A stretch of DNA of 64,000 nucleotides from Flavobacteriaceae bacterium (GCA_026709415.1 JAPOSZ010000032.1:1-64000); one strand, 5' to 3'; counted from the stretch's first letter, positions 9,565 to 19,675 are shown. The notes: a model not told the origin generated them from the letters alone. Translations and numbers: made by a program.

Positions 9565-9763
9565 TTCAATATTTTATTTCTAAGGGTAAAATAGATTATT
9601 CAGTTTGATGTTCAAATGAAATATAGTTCGTTTTAAGCTTCCTATCCAAATATTTGATTTTGATAAGAGTAGTGATATTTTGAAAAGTAAACTTTAGTGT
9701 TATGCATTAGATTACTGCCTTCTGGTTCATCAGAAAACTTTCTTTTGAACGGTTCATCATAAA

Positions 9764-12700
9764 ATGATTAATCAATCGGGGATTTTTCGACTTCAGGTTT
9801 TGTCGTTAATTTGGATTACTTGTGTGGCCTGTCCTAGCGATAAATTACGCCATACAGAGGAACTAAAATCAGGATTTATCAGGCATAGCTGGGAGAAAAC
9901 AAGGGTGGATTTCAATAACCAGATTATTGAAAACGATTCCATCAACCACCTTTTTCAAATGCAAATCTACAATGGAGCTGGAGTGGCTATTGGTGATATC
10001 AATAACGACGATTTACCTGATTTGTTTTTCGCTGGTAATCAAGTGGATGACAAACTGTACCTGAATAAAGGAGACTTTCTATTTGAAGATATCAGTGAAA
10101 GGGCCAATATAAACCAAACCAATGGCTGGTCCACAGGCGTAACGATGGTGGATATCAATGCCGATGGGCTTTTAGATATTTATGTGAGTCGATCGGGACT
10201 TTCAGCAAAATTGAAAGATCGTCAAAATATGTTGTATATCAACAATGGCGATTTGACTTTTACAGAATCGTCTAAAGAGTATGGACTTCAAAATTATGGT
10301 TGTTCCTCTCAAGCCGTTTTTTTTGATATGGATAATGATAATGATTTGGATATGTTTCAAATGAACCAACCACCGGATCCTCGTATGACCGATCGATTTG
10401 GTATCGAACCATTAAAAATTAAGTTTTATAGGGACAAACTGTACAAAAATGAAGGCGGTTTTTTTGTTGATGTTTCAAAAGAATTGGGTGTCGATCGCTT
10501 GGCCTATGGTCTTGGGGTGACGGTATCGGATTTCAATCGAGATGGGTTCATGGATATTTACATAGCCAACGATTATGATGCTCCTGATTTTTACTATCAA
10601 AACAATGGCGATGGCACATTCACGAATCAAGTCGATCAAACGTTTAATCATATCTCGAGATTTGGAATGGGGGCGGATGCCGGCGATATCAACAATGATG
10701 GATGGACTGACTTGATGGTATTGGATATGGCGGCTGCCGATCATTACCGTTCCAAAACAAATATGGGGGCCATGAATCCTAAGGAATTTGAAGCCACCGT
10801 CAAATTTGGGGGACACTACCAGTATATGTTTAATACGCTACAATTGAATAATGGGATCGGTGCGTTTTCAGAAATCGGCCAATTCGCTGGAATTTCAAAA
10901 ACCGATTGGAGTTGGGCGCCACTGATTATGGATTATGATAATGATGGCTGGAAAGATATTTATGTCACCAATGGCATATTGAGAGATATCAGAAATAACG
11001 ATTATGTTGACGAGGTAACCCAATCCCTCCGTCATGGAGAAACCAATTATCTAGAGTTAGCGTTAAAAGCGCCTTCAGTTCCCGTTGGAAACCATATGTA
11101 CAGAAATGATCAGTCATTAAAATTTTCTGAAGTCACAACATCATGGGGTTTGGATGAACTGGCCTTTTCAATAGGTGCTGCCTATGGCGATTTAGATCAA
11201 GACGGTGATCTGGATTTGGTGACTAACAATATGAATAGCTCTGCTTTTGTATATGAAAATCTGGCTAACGGCAACTATATCCAATTAGATTTTGAAGGCC
11301 CACCGAAAAATCCATTGGGATATGGTGTTCGAATCAATGCGTTTTATCAACAGCAGCAACAAGTTTATGAACACATACCCACTAGAGGTTATTTGTCATC
11401 GGTTGAACCTGTCGTCCATTTTGGTTTGGGTACCAATAGAATGGTGGATAGTATTCAGATTTGTTGGCCAGATGGCAACCTTCAGGTGTTGAAAAACATC
11501 AAAGCAAATAAAAGGTTGACGGTGAATTATCTCAAGGCATCAAAAAGAACGGAAACGATGGACAACGATGAAAACTCTGATAGGATTTTTGAAGAAATCA
11601 ATCCAATCGATTACGGAATAGACTTTATTCATCAGGAAGAAGAATATGATGACTTTAAAGAGCAAATACTGTTACCATACAAATTGTCGCAAAACGGACC
11701 TTTCATCAGTGTAGCCGATGTCAATGCAGATGGCCTTGATGATTTTTTTGTAGGCGGGGCTGCCGGTCAATCAGGACAATTATACCTACAACACTCTGGC
11801 AAATTTAGTCGAGCGCTTGAGCAACCATGGATGAACAATGCACAAAGTGAGGATGCTGGCAGTGCCTTTTTTGATGCAGATAATGATGGCGATTTGGATT
11901 TATACGTTACTAGTGGCAGCAATGAATTGATGAACCATTCGTCTCTTCAACGCGATCATTTCTATCTCAATAATGGCGATGGAACTTTTGTGTCCGCAGA
12001 TCATCGAATTCCAGAGATCATAGGGCATACTCAAATAGTTCGGCCTGAAGATATTGATCTTGATGGAGACATGGACTTGTTTATCGGGGGTCGTCTGGTT
12101 AATGGGCGCTATCCATTTCCTGCCGATAGTTATCTATTGATGAATGAAAATGGCTACTTTAAGGAACACACAAAGACAATAGCCCCTGAATTAAAAGAAA
12201 TTGGTTTGGTCAGCGATGCCTGTTTTTTTGATATCGATGATGATGGCGACTCGGATTTGATTTTGGTTGGGGAGTGGATGCCAATCACTGTTTTTGAAAA
12301 CACCAATGGCCACTTTATCAAATCAGAGAAGTTTCCTGTACTCAGTCATTTGTATGGAAAATGGTGGTCTTTATCAATAGCGGACATCGATGCCGATGGT
12401 GATGTTGATTTGGTGGTCGGAAATTTAGGTGAGAACACCAAGTTTAAAGCCACCGATACCAATCCTTTTGTTGTCTATTCAGGAGATGTTGATTCAAACG
12501 GATCGAATGATGTCATTCTTTCTCAATCTTACGATGGATTGTATCTTCCGGTTCGAGGGAGAGAATGTATGAGTCATCAATTACCATGGATTAATGAAAA
12601 ATTTAAAGATTATCATTCTTATGCTTCTTCAACATTGAGAGAAATTTTACCCGATATCACATCTCAAAATGTGTTGAAAAAGAAAGTCACATCGTTCAGT

Positions 12701-13063
12701 AGTGTCCTTTTGTTAAATAATCAAGACGATGGCTTTTCTGTCATAGAGCTTCCGGAAATAGCTCAAATTTCGCCTATAAAATCTTCAATTGCAAGGGATT
12801 TTAATGGTGATGGTATCGTCGATATTCTCGCTTTTGGAAATCATTATCCAACAGAAGTCGAAACCATCAGGTACGATGCCGGTCGAGGCGTATTATTGAT
12901 TGGTGATGGACTTGGAAATTTTTCTCCAATTCGAGGCTTTCATAGTGGGGTGAACCTCAATAGTGATCATCGTGATAGCGGTGTCATAGAAATCAACAAT
13001 CAATTACATGTCATGGTCACCAATAACAATGGGGCCTTATCGCTGCTTCGTTTTTCAGGCTAA
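9764..13063 (+). CDS. FG-GAP/VCBS-repeat lipoprotein with ASPIC/UnbV domain
   Basis: A 1099-residue secreted protein with a lipoprotein-like signal (lipobox CVAC near residue 23). It contains at least a dozen calcium-binding FG-GAP/VCBS motifs of the DxNxDGxxDxxV type, for example DINADGLLDIYV, DFNRDGFMDIYI, DADNDGDLDLYV and DIDADGDVDLVVGN, which should fold as one or two beta-propellers. An ASPIC/UnbV domain (GVRINAFY, VEPVVHFGLG, ICWPDGN) lies near residues 515-590 between two propeller halves. Such CRTAC1-like proteins commonly accompany susCD genes in Bacteroidota and are thought to bind glycans or proteins outside the cell; no enzymatic activity is established. A 199-base gap separates it from the previous gene, so it may have its own promoter, though I found no clear TAnnTTTG. 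Confidence 0.9.
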   Translation: MINQSGIFRLQVLSLIWITCVACPSDKLRHTEELKSGFIRHSWEKTRVDFNNQIIENDSINHLFQMQIYNGAGVAIGDINNDDLPDLFFAGNQVDDKLYLNKGDFLFEDISERANINQTNGWSTGVTMVDINADGLLDIYVSRSGLSAKLKDRQNMLYINNGDLTFTESSKEYGLQNYGCSSQAVFFDMDNDNDLDMFQMNQPPDPRMTDRFGIEPLKIKFYRDKLYKNEGGFFVDVSKELGVDRLAYGLGVTVSDFNRDGFMDIYIANDYDAPDFYYQNNGDGTFTNQVDQTFNHISRFGMGADAGDINNDGWTDLMVLDMAAADHYRSKTNMGAMNPKEFEATVKFGGHYQYMFNTLQLNNGIGAFSEIGQFAGISKTDWSWAPLIMDYDNDGWKDIYVTNGILRDIRNNDYVDEVTQSLRHGETNYLELALKAPSVPVGNHMYRNDQSLKFSEVTTSWGLDELAFSIGAAYGDLDQDGDLDLVTNNMNSSAFVYENLANGNYIQLDFEGPPKNPLGYGVRINAFYQQQQQVYEHIPTRGYLSSVEPVVHFGLGTNRMVDSIQICWPDGNLQVLKNIKANKRLTVNYLKASKRTETMDNDENSDRIFEEINPIDYGIDFIHQEEEYDDFKEQILLPYKLSQNGPFISVADVNADGLDDFFVGGAAGQSGQLYLQHSGKFSRALEQPWMNNAQSEDAGSAFFDADNDGDLDLYVTSGSNELMNHSSLQRDHFYLNNGDGTFVSADHRIPEIIGHTQIVRPEDIDLDGDMDLFIGGRLVNGRYPFPADSYLLMNENGYFKEHTKTIAPELKEIGLVSDACFFDIDDDGDSDLILVGEWMPITVFENTNGHFIKSEKFPVLSHLYGKWWSLSIADIDADGDVDLVVGNLGENTKFKATDTNPFVVYSGDVDSNGSNDVILSQSYDGLYLPVRGRECMSHQLPWINEKFKDYHSYASSTLREILPDITSQNVLKKKVTSFSSVLLLNNQDDGFSVIELPEIAQISPIKSSIARDFNGDGIVDILAFGNHYPTEVETIRYDAGRGVLLIGDGLGNFSPIRGFHSGVNLNSDHRDSGVIEINNQLHVMVTNNNGALSLLRFSG

Positions 13064-13934
13064 GTTGTTTTGTTTATTTTCCCAAGCCATTCTATAGTTC
13101 TCACTTGGACTATAGTACTTTGACTAAACGAGTACGCCATTGTTTTCAAAACCCATTGGTGAGTTAAAGCGGCTAGTTTTGGTTTTCGATCTTTGGGTTT
13201 TTCAAATGATTCCATAGAATGTGCTGAATCGCCTGGTAACAAAATGGAATTTTTAAATTTTCGAGCGATCGATGTGTTGAATATACCATCATCTAAAAAG
13301 CATAAAGCATCAGCTTTCAAAACCTCTGCCCATGGGTGCCATAATCCCCCGTCGCATCATCCCCTTGAAAGATGTGAGTGAAAAGGGTCGGTAAGTTGGA
13401 TAATGCGGGGTAAACTGACCACCTAATACGGCGAAATTGAAGTGATTAGATGGGATCGGGTGCGAATTCGGCAGCTTTCTATACAGTAATCTTACCGAAT
13501 GTGCTGACTAGCCCACACTCAGTGACTAGTGATGACGGAGTTGTTGAAGACAAATCGAAGTTCGTCTCATTGGGAATCGAAATACCAACCACCAATTTAT
13601 CCTCCCTTCAAAGATAACCCCTGAGATTAAAAGGCTCTGTCGTTCAGTCCATTTAACGCCGACAAAATCTGTGAAAACACTATGGCATATCACTCATGAG
13701 AAAAGCGGGAGTTCATAGTATAAAAAGAACTTTTTTTTATCTCATCGTTGACCATAAAAAATGAATGCTTCAGCCAAGATCGGGATGTGAGTTAAACGAA
13801 AAAAAGTCGGTCATGATGACGATTCTTTAGGTGAAGCTATGTAGAAAACACCCCCATTCATCAATTTCCCTCCAAAAAATTGCTGTCAAAGGATATTCCG
13901 TTTTACGCTAACAAGGTGTTCTATATTTGTTACC
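13060..13934. pseudogene. Decayed coding stretch, no intact gene
   Basis: About 870 bases without a convincing intact gene. On the minus strand a TTG-started frame of 86 codons (13060-13320) extends upstream through in-frame stops (13357, then 13423). Other minus frames nearby have protein-like composition over 20-40 codons (for example NFAVLGGQFTPHYPTYRPF in a second frame), as expected for a gene broken by frameshifts. On the plus strand 13450-13617 is a 55-codon open frame starting MGSGANSAAF with no recognised homology. I cannot name the ancestral gene. The last 100 bases hold the umuC promoter. Confidence 0.3.
13922..13929 (+). promoter_or_regulatory. Putative -7 element of umuCD
   Basis: TATATTTG matches TAnnTTTG and ends five bases before the GTG start of umuC. 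Transcription would begin at or next to the start codon, implying a leaderless mRNA. I could not identify a LexA operator by eye. Confidence 0.5.
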
Positions 13935-15188
13935 GTGTATGCTTTAGTTGACTGTAATAATTTTTATGTTTCTTGTGAGAGAGCTTTTCATCCTAAATTC
14001 ATTGGAAAACCAATGGTGGTACTTTCCAATAACGATGGTTGTGTGATTTCTAGAAGCCATGAAGCCAAATCGGTGGTGCCGATGGGAGCCGTCACTTTTC
14101 AATACCGTAGTATCTTTGAGAAGTACCACATCAGCGTCTTTTCTTCTAATTTTCCTCTTTATGGCGATATGAGCCAACGAGTCATGGGGGTATTGAATCG
14201 TTTCACCCCTGATATGGAAATATATTCCATCGATGAAGCATTTTTAGAATTCAATGAGTTGAAGCGTGTCGATTTCAAACAACTAGGCCACCAAATCAAA
14301 CAACAAGTGAAGCAAATCACTCAAATTCCAATCAGTATTGGCTTCGGAAAGACCAAAACGTTGGCCAAAATAGCCAATCGAATGGCTAAAAAATTTCCAG
14401 AAAAAACCAGTGGGGTCTTTATCTTGGATACAGAAGATAAAAGAATCCATACTTTACAAGAAACGCCGGTCGAAGATGTCTGGGGGATTGGCCGACAGAC
14501 CGCAAAAAAACTCCATAACATCGGTATTACCAATGCGTTGGAGTATATCCAACGTTCTGACCAATATCTCCGAAAACACTTTTCTGTGGTCGGACTACGA
14601 CTGAAATACGAACTACAAGGCACCTCGGTGTTGAAATTGGAAGAAGTCGCTGACAAAAAATCCATCGCCACCACTAGAAGTTTTGCTACTTCGTTAACTG
14701 AATATGCCGATCTGAAAGAACGAGTCAGCACCTTTGCGTCTTCTTGTGCTGAAAAACTGAGAAAACAACAGGCCAAATGCCGAGCCATCATGGTCCTTAT
14801 TCGTACCGATGGTCATCGAAAAGAAAGGAAGCCATATCGCCGTAATATCGTTTTGAAATTACCCTATGCGAGTTCTTCGGATATCACCTTGAGTCACTAC
14901 GCCTCCCGTGGATTGCAAGTCATCTATAAAAAAGGCTATGCCTATAAAAAAGCGGGTGTCATCCTGATGGATGTCCAATCAGAGACCTACCAACAACTCA
15001 ATTTATTCACCAACGAAAATCCAAAACACCAAGCATTAATGCAAACCATGGATGCTATCAATCATCGATGGGGTGCCAAAAAGGTCAAACTAGCCAGTCA
15101 GTATATTCCAAAGACGTGGGTGATGCGGCAAGAACGATTATCTAAGCGATATACCACCCATTGGCAGGAACTATTGGAAGTGGAATGA
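13935..15188 (+). CDS. umuC: DNA polymerase V catalytic subunit UmuC (Y family)
   Basis: A 417-residue Y-family translesion DNA polymerase, full length (E. coli UmuC is 422). It starts at GTG with the standard N-terminus MYALVDCNNFYVSCERAF. Catalytic acidic motifs are present: DCNNFY near the start and YSIDEAFLEF near residues 97-106. The helix-hairpin-helix motif is VWGIGRQTAKKLHNIGI, and the little-finger domain and UmuC-type C-terminus (QLNLFTNEN) follow. It overlaps umuD by ATGA. UmuC with processed UmuD bypasses lesions during the SOS response. The gene order umuC-umuD is the reverse of E. coli. Confidence 0.95.
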   Translation: MYALVDCNNFYVSCERAFHPKFIGKPMVVLSNNDGCVISRSHEAKSVVPMGAVTFQYRSIFEKYHISVFSSNFPLYGDMSQRVMGVLNRFTPDMEIYSIDEAFLEFNELKRVDFKQLGHQIKQQVKQITQIPISIGFGKTKTLAKIANRMAKKFPEKTSGVFILDTEDKRIHTLQETPVEDVWGIGRQTAKKLHNIGITNALEYIQRSDQYLRKHFSVVGLRLKYELQGTSVLKLEEVADKKSIATTRSFATSLTEYADLKERVSTFASSCAEKLRKQQAKCRAIMVLIRTDGHRKERKPYRRNIVLKLPYASSSDITLSHYASRGLQVIYKKGYAYKKAGVILMDVQSETYQQLNLFTNENPKHQALMQTMDAINHRWGAKKVKLASQYIPKTWVMRQERLSKRYTTHWQELLEVE

Positions 15189-15634
15189 AAATCAAGAAAC
15201 GACCTCCCCTGGGCAAAGAACTCATCTCGATGCCTTTTCGGATTGAAGATCAGAAAATTTATGTAAAATACTATCAAGAGGGGGTCCAAGCAGGTTTTCC
15301 ATCGGCTGCTGATGATTTTCAAGAAATGCCCTTGAGTTTGGATGAGAAATATTTAAAAGACCCAAAAGCGACCTATTTAATCAGAGTTGTAGGACATTCG
15401 ATGCATCCAACATTACATAAAAATGATATTCTCATTGTTAAATCTAATCTCTCTTTTAGGGATGGGGCCATTGGAATTGTATCAGTGAACCACACCGATT
15501 TTACCGTCAAACGACTTGACGAAAAAGGCCATCGATTGATGGCCGATAATAAAAATTTTTCACCGATAAATATTAAAAAAGAAGATACCATTATCTGTTT
15601 AGGCGTGGTCAAACATTTGATAAGGGATTTATAG
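15185..15634 (+). CDS. umuD: UmuD, LexA-like S24 autoprotease
   Basis: A 149-residue UmuD homologue. The ATG at 15185 overlaps the umuC stop (ATGA), indicating translational coupling. It shows the self-cleavage site Ala36-Gly37 (QAGFPSAADDF), the nucleophile Ser72 in GHSMHPTL and the general base Lys109 in FTVKRL. The Ser-Lys spacing of 37 equals that of E. coli UmuD (Ser60/Lys97). Cleavage stimulated by RecA filaments gives UmuD', the partner of UmuC in polymerase V. All catalytic features are intact. Confidence 0.94.
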   Translation: MKIKKRPPLGKELISMPFRIEDQKIYVKYYQEGVQAGFPSAADDFQEMPLSLDEKYLKDPKATYLIRVVGHSMHPTLHKNDILIVKSNLSFRDGAIGIVSVNHTDFTVKRLDEKGHRLMADNKNFSPINIKKEDTIICLGVVKHLIRDL

Positions 15635-16227
15635 GTTATTATTCTATCAGTTGCATTAGAAATATGTTTTTTGAACTTAATTTTTGTGTTTCATCCAAGA
15701 CCAGTAATAGGGTTTTATGATTTGATTCAAATTTTGTTTCAAAACTGACGGATTCAGTCCTAACTTTCAATGGTATAGATGACGGCTTTTTCCATTTTTT
15801 CATACACCAAATAATGTTCCCAAATCCCAAAGTGCAAAACAATCTATTCTATCCGTTTTTTATTTTTTATTTTCAGCCATGATTTCACACTTTTTGAGTC
15901 ATTCGGTTTTCCCGACTACTAGCAACCCCCATATAAAAAAAGTGGTTTTTTCTAATAAACTCTCAAAATGTGTTAAAGCTTCTTTTCCCCATGAAAATAC
16001 TTTGTGCTACACCCTATGAAACGCTATGATAAGTCGATTTCTTTTGTTCTTTCTAAAAAACATTTTTGTATCATGGAATATGAGTATATTTAGGGGTTTC
16101 TTCTACACTTTTGTATCGTTCGAATAAATTAGACAAACCAATGGATTTGATTTCTTCTAAGCTAACCTTCAGTTGACTTGATTTACATGTAATACAAGAG
16201 TAAAGTATTCCCAAATAAAACCTATCG
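15635..16227. other. 593-bp intergenic region before GH95 gene
   Basis: No convincing gene in either strand; the longest open frames are short, of low complexity and without start context. It must hold the end of the umuCD unit and the promoter of PUL 2, but no clear terminator hairpin or TAnnTTTG element was recognised. Confidence 0.4.
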
Positions 16228-19200
16228 ATGTATCGCTTTATTCCATTTTTCGTTTTTTATATTTTAAACTTGGGGGCACAATTTGGTTATGCACAAAACT
16301 CCAAAAAAGATGTGTTGTGGTATAACCAACCGGCACGTGAGTGGATTGAAGCATTGCCACTTGGAAATGGCAAATTAGGCGTCATGGTTTTTGGGAATCC
16401 CATAAACGAACGAATCCAACTAAATGATGATTCCATGTGGCCGGGCGATCCTGAAAATTGGAAAGAACCTAGTGGAAATATCAGAGATATCCAATTGATA
16501 AGACAATTTCTATTCCAAGGAAGAAATACAGAAGCCGACCGGCTATTTGAACAAAAATTCTCCAATAAAGGAATACTTCGTTCTCATCAGACTCTGGGCG
16601 ATTTGCGTATTCAATTTGACCATCAACAGATCTCAGACTATCGAAGAGATTTGAACATCGAAAATGCGATTTCCACAACCCAATATCGAATGAAAGGAGA
16701 TTTGGTCACTCAAGAGGTTTTTGTGTCTCATCCACATAAGGTGATCGTCGTGCATTTAACCTCTGAAAGTAACGCTGGTTTGAATGCTAAGTTAAAACTC
16801 AGCAGACCATCTGATCGTGGTTATGAAACAGCAAAATCCTTTACCGATGATGACCACCTTCTTTATCTGCGTGGTGAAGTGACGCAACGGAACGCCCGTT
16901 TTCAATCGAGACAAACGCCCATAACAGAAGGCGTCTTATTCGAATCTGTTTTGAAAGTTGTCCACCAAGGGGGACAAATCATAAGATCAGATGATGCCCT
17001 TGAATTAGAAAATGTTCGTGAGGCAGCGATCTATATAGTTTCCAATTCATCTTTTTATTTCGACAATTACCAATTACAAAACAAAATCGATTTAGAAAAG
17101 GTTCTTTCTGTCCCGTATGAAACAATAAAATCACAGCACATTGCTGATTATCAAAGTTTATACAAACGAGTGGATGTTGATTTTGGAGATGAAGCATTGA
17201 ATGAGATTCCAACAGATCAAAGGCTTTTGCGTGTCAAGAATGGTCAAAATGATCGTGGTTTGGAAGCACTTCTCTTTCAATTTGGTCGCTACCTACTGAT
17301 TTCATCTTCAAGAAAAGGGACCAATCCACCCAATTTACAAGGACTTTGGAATGAGCACATACAAGCTCCATGGAATGGGGATTACCATTTAAATATTAAC
17401 CTTCAAATGAATTATTGGCTATCAGATGTCACTAATCTCAGTGAATTGAACTATCCACTTTTTGATTTTACCGATCGGTTAGTTGAAAATGGAAAAACCA
17501 CGGCTATGGTTAATTTTGGTTCTCGAGGCACTTTTTTCCCACATGCCACCGATTTATGGGCCCCCACATGGCTCCAGTCAACTGTTTTTTGGGGTTGCTC
17601 TATGGGTGCAGGTGGTTGGTTGATGCAACACTATTGGAAGCATTATGAATTCACCAAAGATCTGGATTTTTTGAGAGAGAGGGCTTTTCCAGCCATACAT
17701 GAAGTGGCTTTATTTTATAGTGATTGGTTAATTGAAGACACTAGAGATGGCACTTTAATTTCAGCCCCTTCAACTTCTCCTGAAAACAGGTATTACAATC
17801 CCCAAAGTGGTCGAGTGGTGGCTACTTGTTTGGGGAGCGCTAAAGATCAACAAGTCATCTATGAAGTTTTTTCGAACTATCTTAAAATGTGTGAAATACT
17901 GGGCTATCAAAATGATTTAGTGAATAAGATAGAAAGTCAAATCGAACGCTTGCGTCCGGGATTTGTTGTTGGAGCTAATGGTCGGATTTTAGAATGGGAT
18001 AGAGAGTATAGAGAATTCGAACCTGGCCATAGACACATGTCTCATCTGTATGGATTTCATCCAGGAAATATTATAACCAAAGAAAAAGATCCAGAACTTT
18101 TCAATGCGGTCAAAAAAACAGTGGATTATCGACTGGCCAATGGAGGCGGACATACAGGGTGGAGTAGAGCTTGGCTAATCAATTTAGGCGCTCGTCTACT
18201 CGATGGCGATTTCGCACATAGAAATGTCCGGTTACTATTTCAAAAGTCAATGGCTGATAATCTATTTGATCTCCATCCGCCATTTCAAATCGATGGTAAT
18301 TTTGGTTATTCTGCTGGTATTGCTGAAATGCTTCTACAATCTCATGAAGAAGGTATTGTCAGAGTATTGCCTGCTTTTCCAAAATCTTGGGAAAATGGAT
18401 ACATCAAAGGATTAAAAGCTAGGGGAGGTTTGACCGTCGATATTTATTGGCAAGATAATTGGTTGGATAGAGTTATTTTTCATTCTGAATTTGATAAAAA
18501 CTTCACACTATTATATCGTGATAAAAGAGTCGACATTGACATGGTTGCTGGTCAGACCTATATTTATGATTATCGGCCATTTCGAGATTTAGATCAAGAT
18601 GGCATTCCTGATCAATCTGACAATTGTCCCAATAAAGCCAATCCAGAACAGAAAGATATAGACAATGATGGTCAGGGTGATATCTGTGATGTAGACTCTC
18701 CTAACAATATCTCAATTAATAAAATAAATACCAGTTGTCAAGGGAAAGCCGATGGTGAATTGATCATAAAAACTCTCGCTGATTTCCAATATCATGTTGT
18801 TATCAAAGGGCCTTCAGAATTTCAAAAAGAAATGGACTTCAAATCAAGCGCCCGTATAACGGGATTAACGACTGGGCTATATACCCTTTCGATTACAGCA
18901 AAAGAAGACCCGAGTTATTTTGTGGAGTTCAGCAAGAATATCGAGGAGCCTCAAGAGTTATCGGTCCAAACGCTTTTAAATAGAAAAACCGGGGAAGTCG
19001 AATTGATCATGGATGGCGCGGAGTCTTATCGTGTTCAATTAGGGGATGAGCAATATGAGTTTGATGAATCCAATGTTAAATTACCAATCGATAAGCAGTG
19101 GACCAAAATTTATGTAGGGACAAATAATCCCTGTCAAGGTAGTTTCGTAAAATGGTTGAATGTAGCCCCTGTTGGTCAGGTGTATCCAAATCCTGTCGCT

Positions 19201-19410
19201 GATTTCTTATATGTGCTTTTCCCTGAAGATTTGGAATTCACCATTAAGATTTACAACAGTTTTGGGAAGGTGATTTATACCGACGAATCCCCCAAGGTAG
19301 ATTCAACCAATAGATTGCCCATTCCGGTAGGTCAATTCCCTAGTGGTATGTACATAGTTAGTCTAAAGCAACAAGAAAAAGAGGAATTATTTAAGGTTTT
19401 AAAGCAATGA
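16228..19410 (+). CDS. Secreted GH95 alpha-L-fucosidase with TSP3 repeats and T9SS tail
   Basis: A 1060-residue protein. Residues 1-22 are a signal peptide. A GH95 N-terminal beta domain follows (WYNQPAREWIEALPLGNGKLG), then the (alpha/alpha)6 catalytic barrel to about residue 730. The residues used by GH95 1,2-alpha-L-fucosidases (Bifidobacterium AfcA) are recognisable: the Asn pair in HLNINLQMNYW (N389, N391), the acid Glu in SPENRY (E519) and the Asp in QIDGNFG (D689). About residues 786-824 form thrombospondin type 3 calcium repeats (DLDQDGIPDQSDNC, DIDNDGQGDICD). The last 80 residues are a type IX secretion sorting domain (VYPNPVADFLYV, FPSGMYIVSL). The enzyme is therefore predicted to be exported by T9SS and held at or released from the surface, removing terminal fucose from glycans handled by the SusCD pair encoded next to it. 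Confidence 0.93.
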   Translation: MYRFIPFFVFYILNLGAQFGYAQNSKKDVLWYNQPAREWIEALPLGNGKLGVMVFGNPINERIQLNDDSMWPGDPENWKEPSGNIRDIQLIRQFLFQGRNTEADRLFEQKFSNKGILRSHQTLGDLRIQFDHQQISDYRRDLNIENAISTTQYRMKGDLVTQEVFVSHPHKVIVVHLTSESNAGLNAKLKLSRPSDRGYETAKSFTDDDHLLYLRGEVTQRNARFQSRQTPITEGVLFESVLKVVHQGGQIIRSDDALELENVREAAIYIVSNSSFYFDNYQLQNKIDLEKVLSVPYETIKSQHIADYQSLYKRVDVDFGDEALNEIPTDQRLLRVKNGQNDRGLEALLFQFGRYLLISSSRKGTNPPNLQGLWNEHIQAPWNGDYHLNINLQMNYWLSDVTNLSELNYPLFDFTDRLVENGKTTAMVNFGSRGTFFPHATDLWAPTWLQSTVFWGCSMGAGGWLMQHYWKHYEFTKDLDFLRERAFPAIHEVALFYSDWLIEDTRDGTLISAPSTSPENRYYNPQSGRVVATCLGSAKDQQVIYEVFSNYLKMCEILGYQNDLVNKIESQIERLRPGFVVGANGRILEWDREYREFEPGHRHMSHLYGFHPGNIITKEKDPELFNAVKKTVDYRLANGGGHTGWSRAWLINLGARLLDGDFAHRNVRLLFQKSMADNLFDLHPPFQIDGNFGYSAGIAEMLLQSHEEGIVRVLPAFPKSWENGYIKGLKARGGLTVDIYWQDNWLDRVIFHSEFDKNFTLLYRDKRVDIDMVAGQTYIYDYRPFRDLDQDGIPDQSDNCPNKANPEQKDIDNDGQGDICDVDSPNNISINKINTSCQGKADGELIIKTLADFQYHVVIKGPSEFQKEMDFKSSARITGLTTGLYTLSITAKEDPSYFVEFSKNIEEPQELSVQTLLNRKTGEVELIMDGAESYRVQLGDEQYEFDESNVKLPIDKQWTKIYVGTNNPCQGSFVKWLNVAPVGQVYPNPVADFLYVLFPEDLEFTIKIYNSFGKVIYTDESPKVDSTNRLPIPVGQFPSGMYIVSLKQQEKEELFKVLKQ

Positions 19411-19611
19411 TAGAGCACCTATTTACTCGAACACATGATTGTTGCTTGAACAATATTTTCATTTCATGCCCTTTCTAATCGTGGAAAATCCACAGCCAAA
19501 CCAATGCTTTTCAGTGCAAGATTAGTGATCTTAGAAAATGGTGATTCACGCACATCGGAATAAAACCAAAAAAAAGTAGTCTCCGAAAGGTCACATAATT
19601 AAACATACCAT

Positions 19612-19630
19612 CCTGGAATGAAATTCTAGG
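19612..19630. promoter_or_regulatory. Imperfect palindrome upstream of PUL 2 susC
   Basis: CCTGGAATGAAATTCTAGG has CCT/AGG and GAA/TTC arms with one mismatched pair and a five-base centre, 45 bases before the susC start. It could be an operator or an mRNA hairpin; it may also be chance. Confidence 0.2.
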
Positions 19631-19675
19631 AAAATTAAATTTTTATTTAACTTTCCAAGCTTCAATATTAAAAGT

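Noticed and set aside
10475-10816. 113-codon open frame on the minus strand
   Set aside because: Antisense to the DxNxDG repeats of the FG-GAP protein; the repeated GAT codons remove stops on the other strand.
14321-14791. 156-codon open frame on the minus strand
   Set aside because: It is fully antisense to umuC, whose protein has all Y-family motifs; the composition is that of a shadow frame.
15639-15842. 67-codon minus-strand open frame downstream of umuD
   Set aside because: Low-complexity, no recognisable motif, and no start context.
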